From Gammaproteobacteria bacterium (GTDB taxonomy: Bacteria > Pseudomonadota > Gammaproteobacteria > DRJJ01), in contig DRJJ01000020.1 of assembly GCA_011052255.1 (NCBI GenBank), positions 1-14,692 of the forward strand: a stretch of DNA of 14,692 nt, read 5' to 3'. The notes beneath the pieces were generated by a model, which had not been told where the DNA came from, searched no databases, and worked only from the letters and a program-made list of their open reading frames with translations. How positions within the stretch are numbered: the stretch's first letter is position 1; each line of letters starts with the position of its first letter. A program made the position numbers and the translations under genes. This document shows, in pieces, positions 6,996 through 12,735 of this stretch.

Positions 6996-7136
6996 CTACC
7001 CTAATGAAACCCTACATTACTTGCACACGCTACAAATTGATATATATCAATTTTAACCTGATAGCTCCAGAAAAACACAGGTCTGTAGCATTTAAATATT
7101 GAATATAGACGATTTCTACAGGAAAAGTTAGGGTAG
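6996..7136. repeat. Inverted 9-bp pair TTAGGGTAG and tandem TAGGGT motifs flanking the FNR box
   Basis: TTAGGGTAG occurs on the plus strand at 7128-7136 and on the minus strand at 7004-6996, each pointing toward its own gene. The minus copy is preceded by a second TAGGGT 11 bases (one helical turn) upstream. The plus copy overlaps the candidate -10 TAGAAT. This may be a shared promoter element or binding site of an unknown regulator. Confidence 0.4.
7034..7053. promoter_or_regulatory. FNR/DNR-type operator, perfect 20-bp palindrome
   Basis: AAATTGATATATATCAATTT is identical on both strands and contains TTGAT-N4-ATCAA exactly as in the FNR/ANR/DNR/NnrR consensus (core 7037-7050). These CRP/FNR-family regulators sense O2 loss or NO and control denitrification genes. 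The centre lies ~190 bases before the sNOR small subunit start and ~128 before the CtaA-like start, so it could serve either side; the minus side has the better-spaced -10. Confidence 0.75.
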
Positions 7137-7171
7137 AATCATATTTTGTTCAGTTAATAAAAAATGACATC

Positions 7172-8161
7172 ATGACACAGAAAACATCATCGAACTCATA
7201 TACCCTGCTGGTTAATATTTCACTTCTGCTTACCCTGATAACTATCATTCTCAGTGCTTATATACGCCTGTCAGTGAATGGCCTGGGATGTGAAGACTGG
7301 CCTGACTGTTACGGTTACGTAGGGCCAGTAAGCCAATATAGTCCTGCCGCCTCCTTCACCGATGCAGCACCTGAAAAACCACACGGAGTTGCCCGCGCCA
7401 TGCACCGTGTGGTTGCCTCTGTGCTGGGTGTGTTTGTAGTACTTGTCCTGGTGATAGCGATACGATTACGTAAAAAGGGAGGGCCTGGTATTACGATGCC
7501 ACTGGCCGTATTTGCGCTGACCGTGTTTCTTTCCGTGTTGGGTTACAGCACGCCATCGCCATGGGTACCAGCAGTAACACTGGGCAACCTGCTGGGTGGC
7601 ATGCTGATGCTGGCCCTGTTATGGTGGATGGGACAACAATCTGTGGCGAGCGGCCAGCCCCCTGTAGAGTATGCCCCTGCACTCAAGCCCTGGGCATTAC
7701 TGGGAGCTGTGCTATTAATCGTGCAAATCAGCTCGGGAGCGTGGGTCAGCGCCAATTTTGCCGGTCCTGCCTGTCCTGAAATTACTGTTTGTGAGGGCAG
7801 CATATTGCCAGCCAGCGGCCTGTCCAAAGGATTCTCAATATTCCGTGAATTACAGGTTGATACAGCAGGACGAATCAAGCCTGATGACAGCATGCCAGCC
7901 ATTAATATGGTTCACAGGGCAAGCGCAGTGTTATGCTTCCTGTTCTTATTGTGGCTTGCTATCAAGGTAATCAGCACAGACAGAAACATCCGTTCAACCG
8001 GGATCGTCATCCTGGTTTTGTTGTTCACACAGGTTGGACTGGGTATGGCCTCTGTCATACTGGCACTGCCACTCGGCCTGGTCACTGCCCATAATGCAAC
8101 TGCAGCGCTACTGCTGCTGGCTGTTACCAACCTGAACCAGGTGTTATTCAGAAAATCGTGA
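7172..8161 (+). CDS. ctaA: CtaA/COX15-family (haem A synthase-like) membrane protein, atypical
   Basis: 329 aa, about eight helices in two similar halves, as in haem A synthase, which oxidises the C8 methyl of haem O. Family marks: RLSVNGLGCEDWPDC with C40/C46, AMHRVVAS with H78, SGAWVSANFAGPAC with C201/C207, NMVHRAS with H248, and TAHNATAA with H307. Oddities: the conserved Glu three residues before the first His is Arg75 (RAMHR), and the second His of the first half is missing (VTLGNLLGG; there is no His between 78 and 248). It may therefore be a divergent subfamily with altered activity, or a haem-handling factor for the adjacent oxidase-like enzymes. It is divergent from the sNOR operon and shares its promoter region. 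The ribosome site is weak. Confidence 0.85.
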   Translation: MTQKTSSNSYTLLVNISLLLTLITIILSAYIRLSVNGLGCEDWPDCYGYVGPVSQYSPAASFTDAAPEKPHGVARAMHRVVASVLGVFVVLVLVIAIRLRKKGGPGITMPLAVFALTVFLSVLGYSTPSPWVPAVTLGNLLGGMLMLALLWWMGQQSVASGQPPVEYAPALKPWALLGAVLLIVQISSGAWVSANFAGPACPEITVCEGSILPASGLSKGFSIFRELQVDTAGRIKPDDSMPAINMVHRASAVLCFLFLLWLAIKVISTDRNIRSTGIVILVLLFTQVGLGMASVILALPLGLVTAHNATAALLLLAVTNLNQVLFRKS

Positions 8162-8190
8162 GTTCAGAGGCCTGAAGCGGAAAAAACCAC

Positions 8191-8658
8191 TCAGAAATCC
8201 CAGGTTCGCCGGCCTTCATTGTGCTGCAAGGATTTTAATCGAGCCAGGATCTCATCACGATGCGCGAGTAAAGAGTCATTATTCATGCAACGGAATACAT
8301 TTTCCTCATGCTTGCTGTGTTCAGTCATGGCCTTGTGCAAGGGTTCTATTGAATCCAGAAAATGGTCAAAATCATTTGTTTTAATTATGTAAGCCAGATC
8401 GCGTAAAAGGCGTACCAGATCATCATGTTCTTCACTCAGATCTACTATTTCTCCTTCAGAGCCGCCTAGTTCCTTAATAAAAAATGGGTAGAGAACCTCA
8501 TCTTCCAAACGCATATGTAGCTTGAGATCCTTTACGAATTCTTTAAACAGCCGTGTTGCATTCTTCCACTCACCCACTTCCGCTGCCATCTCGCATGCTT
8601 CAAGTGCTTCATCATACTTGCGATGATCATGAACCAGCCAATTGGACGTTTCGCTCAC
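8191..8658 (-). CDS. HHE-type hemerythrin domain protein, 155 aa
   Basis: A four-helix hemerythrin/HHE cation-binding protein, of a different branch from the bacteriohemerythrin at 1443-1835. Likely iron ligands are H12 (VHDHRKY), H48 and E52 (HMRLEDE), H78 (SEEHDDL), and H114/H117 with E118 (EHSKHEENVF). Proteins of this group act in iron, oxygen or nitrosative-stress handling (compare ScdA/YtfE, DnrN), but the YtfE N-terminal Cys domain is absent here. It is cytoplasmic, with no signal peptide. It is convergent with the CtaA-like gene (29 bases between stops) and has a 134-base upstream gap, so it is probably monocistronic or loosely linked to the genes behind it. The precise role is unknown. 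Confidence 0.88.
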   Translation of the reverse strand: MSETSNWLVHDHRKYDEALEACEMAAEVGEWKNATRLFKEFVKDLKLHMRLEDEVLYPFFIKELGGSEGEIVDLSEEHDDLVRLLRDLAYIIKTNDFDHFLDSIEPLHKAMTEHSKHEENVFRCMNNDSLLAHRDEILARLKSLQHNEGRRTWDF

Positions 8659-8792
8659 GTAAAAACCTCAATCCTGCCTACTATTGTTTATCGAGTTTAT
8701 ATTACTTGATACCAGACGAATAATACAGCATGTGAAGCCGCCGCCTTATCAGGTTGCTTTAGCAAGTGGATATTGATCCCTATAAGAATGGA

Positions 8793-9152
8793 TTAGCCAA
8801 CACATGGCTCAAGATGGGTGAAATAAAAGACAAAGCGCCCTTTTTCGAGTATCACCATAGAATTAGCACCATGATTGATACCATAGTCAGCATACCCGGG
8901 AATAGCACTGTCTAAATGGCATTCACTGGCATGCTGGGGAGATTCGAAATCACGATCGCGGTCATACCATGACAGCATCATCACTTCACCATAGTGTTCG
9001 CTGGCAATCCGATCCGCAAGCTCAATTGCCTCACGGTAGCCTGTCAGTTTCCTTGAAGGTGCGAAATTCAAAATCATTAACCCGGTTGCCTTATCCTGGT
9101 GTATATCCAGGCTTCCCTCCGTCTCCCCATCGAAATCAGTTGTTTGTTTCAT
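8793..9152 (-). CDS. AF1514-like (DUF5619) small protein, 119 aa
   Basis: I recognise the pattern of the AF1514/DUF5619 family, of unknown function: EAIELADRIASEHYGEVMMLSWYDRDRDFESP, a Cys/His region (HASECHL), PGYADYGINHGANSMV, then GRFVFYF near the end. No catalytic motif is obvious; C-terminal HLEPCVG and the EC-H residues could bind metal. It is cytoplasmic, without helices or signal. It begins 22 bases after the MtfA peptidase stop, so the two are probably one transcript; the ribosome site (AGGG) is weak and far. Family assignment is from memory of the motif, not a search. Confidence 0.7.
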   Translation of the reverse strand: MKQTTDFDGETEGSLDIHQDKATGLMILNFAPSRKLTGYREAIELADRIASEHYGEVMMLSWYDRDRDFESPQHASECHLDSAIPGYADYGINHGANSMVILEKGRFVFYFTHLEPCVG

Positions 9153-9174
9153 TAAAAAAACCCTGGTTGCAGGT

Positions 9175-9945
9175 TTATCGCAGCCTCATTAAAGTATCCT
9201 GACGATAATACTGTCGTAGTTGTTCATATATGGCTGGATAATTTCGATTGAGTACATCAGGGCGCTCAAAAAATACTTCACTTAAAACCGCAAGGAATTC
9301 CGCTGGTGATGTTGCACCGTAGCAATCTATATCAGGTGATTTACCGGTTCTACATTCATGTTGAAAATGCTCAAAACCATCAGTAAATGCCTTAATCCAG
9401 TCTTTTATGTGCATACCTTTATGTAATGGTGGAAAACCATTGGCAACGCCATTTTGCATATCCAGCTTGTGTGCAAACTCATGCACCACCAGATTGTGGC
9501 CGTCAATCACACCCGCTGTTTCAACCTCATTCCAGGACAGGACAACCGGACCACGTTGCCATGATTCACCTGACAGATCTGTTTGCACCCGGTGTACGAC
9601 ACCATTTTCGTCGGTAATACTTCGTTCGGGTGCAAAGCCTGCCGGATAGACAATCACCGATGTCCAGCCATCATAGCCGTCCATACCCAGGTTCAGGACA
9701 GGTAAGCAGGCCTGTAAAGAAATAATCAATGCCATGTGTTGACTTATCGCCAGTCCATGAGCCCCTTCAAAGACCTTGTCATGCATAAACAGGATGGTCA
9801 GTTCCTGTAAGCGACTCAATTCCTTGTTACTCAGGCCTTCAAGCAAGGGTAATGATGAAATAGCCTGTTCCCATTGTACAGAGGTAACAATAGAACGCTT
9901 GATAATACGGCGGTTCAGCCAATTTTTAATGCGTTTAAATATAAT
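9175..9945 (-). CDS. mtfA: MtfA-type zinc metallopeptidase (family M90) with non-ATG start
   Basis: MtfA is a cytoplasmic zinc peptidase that in E. coli interacts with the Mlc repressor of the sugar phosphotransferase system. The zinc site is clear: HEFAHKLD (H155, E156, H159 from the start chosen here) and the distal Glu in SPAEFLAVLSE (~E216). No ATG begins the frame. TTG at 9844-9846 would cut off the normal N-terminus and has no ribosome site. The frame is open back to 9985, and GGGAG (9951-9955) precedes ATT (9943-9945) by 5 and ATA (9940-9942) by 8 bases; starting there adds the basic FKRIKNWLNRRIIKR segment typical of the family. Either the gene uses a rare start codon or its ATG was lost. 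About 256 aa. Confidence 0.85.
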   Translation of the reverse strand: MIFKRIKNWLNRRIIKRSIVTSVQWEQAISSLPLLEGLSNKELSRLQELTILFMHDKVFEGAHGLAISQHMALIISLQACLPVLNLGMDGYDGWTSVIVYPAGFAPERSITDENGVVHRVQTDLSGESWQRGPVVLSWNEVETAGVIDGHNLVVHEFAHKLDMQNGVANGFPPLHKGMHIKDWIKAFTDGFEHFQHECRTGKSPDIDCYGATSPAEFLAVLSEVFFERPDVLNRNYPAIYEQLRQYYRQDTLMRLR

Positions 9946-10096
9946 AAATTCTCCCAGAGAATGATGCTCACCGTGACAGATACATCAATAATACCACTGT
10001 TCCAGTAATACAAAATATCAGGACAGCGTATGTGTATGTCCAGCATTACCCAGTGGCACGGTTTTTTTAGCCTCTGATCTGGGGTAGTATAAAGTG

Positions 10097-10549
10097 ATGT
10101 GTATAGCCTTGCATCCTGTCAGAAATGGATTAATACTGGCTGCCCTGCTGGGGCTGACTGCCTGTACTCAGGAAATGCCACAGACATGGGTAACGATAGC
10201 TGACGCAAGGGTCAACAAAGCCACGTTTGTCGGCATCGGCAACCCCGGTGACTCTGTTGGGGACATCCTGACATTCGATCAGCCATTGCTTAATGAAGAC
10301 ATGAAAGAAATAGGCACAAACAGCGGTAGCTGTGTACGCACACGTATCGGGCACAGCTTCCAGTGTCAATGGACACTGACACTGGATAACGGAAGCATAC
10401 AGGTTGCCGGTCGCGAACACGACCAGGGAACATCAACTATAAGTATCGTCGGTGGGACGGGGAAATACACAGGTATTTCCGGTGAAATGGAATCGGTTAA
10501 TAATAACAATGGAACCTTTACGCAAACGTTGCGATACATCATAGAATGA
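10097..10549 (+). CDS. Putative lipoprotein with allene-oxide-cyclase/dirigent-like barrel
   Basis: 150 aa from ATG 10097 (an adjacent GTG at 10094 is also possible). The N-terminus is a lipoprotein signal ending in the lipobox LTAC (Cys at residue 23), so the protein should be anchored to a membrane facing the periplasm. The mature part resembles the eight-stranded allene oxide cyclase/dirigent barrel: GDSVGDILTFDQPLLN, GSCVRTRIGHSFQCQWTLTL, and the hallmark GGTGKYTGISGEM. In plants this fold cyclises oxylipins or guides radical coupling; bacterial members are mostly uncharacterised. Two cysteines (CVRTRIGHSFQC) may form a disulfide. It is divergent from mtfA and 40 bases before the RRM gene. 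Family by motif; function unknown. Confidence 0.75.
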   Translation: MCIALHPVRNGLILAALLGLTACTQEMPQTWVTIADARVNKATFVGIGNPGDSVGDILTFDQPLLNEDMKEIGTNSGSCVRTRIGHSFQCQWTLTLDNGSIQVAGREHDQGTSTISIVGGTGKYTGISGEMESVNNNNGTFTQTLRYIIE

Positions 10550-10589
10550 CAGGCATGAATATTTTTTATACGTAAAACACGGTGACTCC

Positions 10590-10853
10590 ATGAAATTATT
10601 AGTTCGTAATCTCGCACGCACCACGACAGAGGCAGAGCTTCTGGAGCTGTTCATGGTTCACGGGAAAGTACAGTCATGCACACTGGTTCAGGATAAAAAG
10701 ACAGGGAAATCCAAAGGCTTTGGCTTTGTCGAGATGCCAAAACCGGGTGACGCCAAAGCGGCTATGAAGCACCTCAACGGTAAAGACGTGGCAGGTAACC
10801 AGATCCGCGTTAAAAAGGCAGAGGCCAGGCAGGACTCCGAGTCATCCGGATAA
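10590..10853 (+). CDS. Small single-RRM RNA-binding protein
   Basis: 87 aa, essentially one RNA recognition motif. RNP2 is LLVRNL (residues 3-8) and RNP1 is KSKGFGFVEM (40-49), with the aromatic residues F44 and F46 that stack on RNA bases. A basic segment (IRVKKAEAR) and a short acidic-serine tail follow. Such bacterial RRM proteins resemble the cold-induced Rbp proteins of cyanobacteria and are thought to bind RNA broadly. GGTGA lies 5-9 bases before ATG. There is only a 40-base gap after the lipoprotein gene, so co-transcription is possible, but the functions show no link. Confidence 0.93.
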   Translation: MKLLVRNLARTTTEAELLELFMVHGKVQSCTLVQDKKTGKSKGFGFVEMPKPGDAKAAMKHLNGKDVAGNQIRVKKAEARQDSESSG

Positions 10854-10874
10854 AATTATTTCCCTGATTATCGA

Positions 10875-10900
10875 CACTTTAGTTAAAAGTGGGAATTTTT
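10875..10900 (+). terminator. Weak stem plus T-run after the RRM gene
   Basis: CACTTT (10875-10880) pairs with AAAGTG (10886-10891) across 5 bases, followed by GGA and ATTTTT (10895-10900). The stem is short and AT-rich, and it abuts the stop of the convergent hemolysin-III gene. A possible but weak intrinsic terminator. Confidence 0.25.
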
Positions 10901-11517
10901 CACAAGACGTAAAATAACACAGACAGATAGTGCGAAATACTGCCTGCCAGTACAAACAAGTGCCATATCCCGTGAGCATGTTTCATTCGCTCATCGATGA
11001 CATAAAAAACAATACCGCTGGTATAAAGCACCCCGCCCAGCACAAGTAATACAAGGCCGCCTCTGGGCAATGCCTGTATCAGTGGGTACATGGCGACCAG
11101 GATCAGCCAGCCCATCAGCAGATAGATGACCATCTGTATAGATCGAGATCCCTTCTTGTGAAGCGTATCAACAACAATACCAACGATAGCCAGGCTCCAG
11201 ATGATACCAAATAGCGACCATCCCCACGCACCGCGCAGGGTTACCAGCGTAAACGGGGTATAGGTACCGGCAATAAGCAGGTAGATGGCTACATGATCCA
11301 GCTTCTGGAAAATTTCCTTGGCTCGACCACGTAAAGAGTGATACAGGGTTGACAGACTGTACAGCAAAAACAGAGACGCCCCATAGACACTAAAACTGAC
11401 GACTTTCCATGGATCACCCTTCTCGGCAGCATACACCACCAGTACGACCAGGCCAGCAAGTGCCAGCGCAGCACCTATCAGGTGGCTGATACTGTTAAAT
11501 CTTTCTCCGTGATACAT
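10900..11517 (-). CDS. trhA: Hemolysin III / PAQR-family seven-helix membrane protein
   Basis: 205 aa with seven predicted helices. Family marks: E5...NSISHLIGA at the N-terminus, TLYHS (H60), KLDHVAIYLLIAGTYTPF (D74/H75), and HGIWHLFVLAGSISHY near the end (H182, H186), the residues that hold zinc in PAQR proteins. Members include E. coli TrhA/YqfA, linked to membrane fluidity, and the misnamed hemolysin III. Haemolytic activity should not be assumed. It is the last gene of a minus-strand operon, 21 bases after the TIGR02647 gene, with CGAGG as ribosome site. Confidence 0.93.
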   Translation of the reverse strand: MYHGERFNSISHLIGAALALAGLVVLVVYAAEKGDPWKVVSFSVYGASLFLLYSLSTLYHSLRGRAKEIFQKLDHVAIYLLIAGTYTPFTLVTLRGAWGWSLFGIIWSLAIVGIVVDTLHKKGSRSIQMVIYLLMGWLILVAMYPLIQALPRGGLVLLVLGGVLYTSGIVFYVIDERMKHAHGIWHLFVLAGSISHYLSVLFYVL

Positions 11518-11538
11518 GGCTGCCTCGTTTGAAGTCTA

Positions 11539-11784
11539 CTACTCACCACTATGAGCATTAAGCATAGTAAACAAAAACTGGGCATGTTCGGACGCCTCGC
11601 GACCAAGATTGGTAAGATAACCGCCGTCTTCCTGAGTAATGAAGCCTTTTTCATACAGGCTGCGTGCTGCCTTGATTTTAGCATGCTCAGCTGTTTTGTG
11701 GATCTTGATACCTTCCTGGCTGGTTGAAAGATCATAGAGCATCAGCACCTCTATTTCAGCCAGATTCTCTCCTGTATAAGACAT
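11539..11784 (-). CDS. TIGR02647-family small protein (putative DNA-binding)
   Basis: 81 aa. The pattern ENLAEIEVLMLYDLSTSQEGIKIHKTA...KAARSLYEKGFITQEDGGYLTNLGREASEHAQ matches my memory of the TIGR02647 family of Gammaproteobacteria, annotated as DNA-binding. The centre reads like a winged helix-turn-helix (helix, then GFITQEDGGYLT as hairpin). The function is not known to me. A strong AAGGAG precedes the ATG by 5-6 bases. It lies between DUF4202 and hemolysin III genes in one operon, so it might regulate or act with them; that is inference. Confidence 0.82.
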   Translation of the reverse strand: MSYTGENLAEIEVLMLYDLSTSQEGIKIHKTAEHAKIKAARSLYEKGFITQEDGGYLTNLGREASEHAQFLFTMLNAHSGE

Positions 11785-11822
11785 CAGGACTCCTTAATAA
11801 TACACTTATCGTTTACGGAGCG

Positions 11823-12434
11823 TTAGCTGTTAGCTACCGCTTTCTGAATAAGGGGTACGAGTGGCTCGGGAAGTTTTATGTTACCCGACAGTGCAAACTG
11901 ATGAGCGCTATCAGTCATTTTATTCCATGTCTTGCGAATAATATCCAGCCACTTTTCCTCATCATATTCTGGATGTTTATTGGCAAATGCCAGCATGTAG
12001 TGTTCAATAAAAACCAGCCCTGCAACATCTTCCAGAGCCTGTGTGTCAGGATTTTTACTGATTCCCTTCTTGGCAACTGCTTCTTTTAACCTGTTGATCA
12101 CATCTTCATCACAACCGGCCTGTTGTAAAAGGTCAGCTGCCGTTTTAGCGTGAAATTTATATAGTTCTTTACGCCATGTAAGGTAGCCAATACGATCCAT
12201 AGGATAGGCGTCACGCGGTGATTTCCAGCGTTGAATATGCTGTGAGCGTATCGACAGCTTCACTGCATCATCTGCTTCGGGCATATAGCGCTCTAGCATA
12301 TTGGACATACGATGGGAATAGAGTAATTCTTTCGGCCAGACCTTGCCGTCAACCGTTTCATGGTTAGGGTCTTCACTGTTTGCGGCATCAATAAGTTCAA
12401 CTGCTTTATCGTATGATGATTGTTGACTGGGCAT
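11823..12434 (-). CDS. DUF4202-family protein, 203 aa
   Basis: Recognised by the DUF4202 pattern: ELIDAANSEDPNHETVDGK, PKELLYSHRMSNMLERYMP, RSQHIQRWKSPRDAYPMDRIGYLTWRKELYKFHA, and ALEDVAGLVFIEHYM. The conserved histidines and aspartates (H41, H66, D80, H94, ED near 134, H144) and the all-helical make-up recall HD-type metal-dependent hydrolases, but no canonical HD is certain and the family has no function I can name. It is the first gene of the operon with TIGR02647 and hemolysin III; a 38-base gap follows. A sigma-70-like promoter is visible upstream (12507-12536). Confidence 0.85.
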   Translation of the reverse strand: MPSQQSSYDKAVELIDAANSEDPNHETVDGKVWPKELLYSHRMSNMLERYMPEADDAVKLSIRSQHIQRWKSPRDAYPMDRIGYLTWRKELYKFHAKTAADLLQQAGCDEDVINRLKEAVAKKGISKNPDTQALEDVAGLVFIEHYMLAFANKHPEYDEEKWLDIIRKTWNKMTDSAHQFALSGNIKLPEPLVPLIQKAVANS

Positions 12435-12506
12435 AAGGTTTACTCGATTTATATATTATGTTGTTGTATTTACTAGGTTTGTGTCTGGGATTAACAACCT
12501 GGTGTA

Positions 12507-12536
12507 ATTATAATATGAATTGGTCAGATATGTCAC
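12507..12536 (-). promoter_or_regulatory. Sigma-70-like promoter for the DUF4202 operon
   Basis: On the minus strand GTGACA (12531-12536; five of six to TTGACA) is 18 bases from TATAAT (12507-12512; six of six). Transcription would start near 12500, giving a leader of ~65 bases before the ATG at 12434. The AT core is symmetric, so a plus-strand TATAAT (12509-12514) also exists but has no -35. Confidence 0.5.
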
Positions 12537-12673
12537 CGGCCTTCTGTATATATTATCCAGTGCATCAACTGCTGCATCAGTCCCACAGCCTTATGTCTTC
12601 ACTATGAAATCAGAAATACCCGAAGTCCTTATAGGGTGTCGAATTGTATTACCGTAACGAAAATACAACAATT

Positions 12674-12693
12674 TGGTCACATAAATGTCACCA
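12674..12693. promoter_or_regulatory. Operator-like imperfect palindrome before the aminotransferase
   Basis: TGGTCACATAAATGTCACCA has 8 of 10 base pairs symmetric: TGGT-n-ACAT-nn-ATGT-n-ACCA. It ends 42 bases before the aminotransferase ATG, a position suited to a dimeric regulator. I cannot name the regulator. Confidence 0.4.
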
Positions 12694-12735
12694 GACATTG
12701 ATAATTTGCTCGCAGTCATGTGATATGGACTGCTT

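Larger units (their letters stand above)
6852..7171. promoter_or_regulatory. Divergent promoter region between the sNOR operon and the CtaA-like gene
   Basis: 320 bases without a credible gene. It holds a perfect FNR/DNR box (7037-7050), three TAGGGT motifs (6998-7003 and 7009-7014 on minus; 7129-7134 on plus), a candidate plus-strand -10 TAGAAT (7134-7139), and on minus a weak -10 TAATGT about 19 bases after the FNR box, which would put the box near -40 (class II activation) and leave an sNOR leader of about 150 bases. The leader contains no clear hairpin or riboswitch. Just before the CtaA-like ATG there is a three-codon frame ATGACATCATGA (7164-7175) overlapping the start. Confidence 0.6.
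12435..12735. other. Intergenic region between divergent operons
   Basis: 301 bases without a credible gene. It contains the minus-strand promoter (12507-12536), a 7-bp stem TTGTATT/AATACAA (12644-12650 with 12662-12668), a 20-base dyad (12674-12693), and the octamer ATGTCACC twice (12530-12537 and 12685-12692). No clear promoter with both boxes was found for the plus-strand aminotransferase. No RNA gene was recognised. Confidence 0.55.

Noticed and set aside
7086..7103. Possible NsrR-like site around GCATTTAAATATTG
   Set aside because: The left half fits, but the right half matches poorly and the centre spacing is wrong.
8163..8176. Hairpin TTCAG-AGGC-CTGAA between the convergent CtaA-like and hemerythrin genes
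   Set aside because: Stem of 5 bp without a T-run on either side; too weak to call a terminator.
8773..8786. Degenerate FNR-like site TTGATCCCTATAAG before the HHE hemerythrin
   Set aside because: Only 8 of 10 consensus bases, ~120 bases from the start and inside the gap after another gene; likely chance in AT-rich DNA.
10900..11517. Hemolysin III as a virulence toxin
   Set aside because: The name is historical; the PAQR zinc residues and housekeeping context give no support for a toxin role.
12721..12735. Leaderless promoter TTGATA...TGATAT directly before the aminotransferase
   Set aside because: The -10 fit is poor and the implied start would leave almost no leader; not better than chance.
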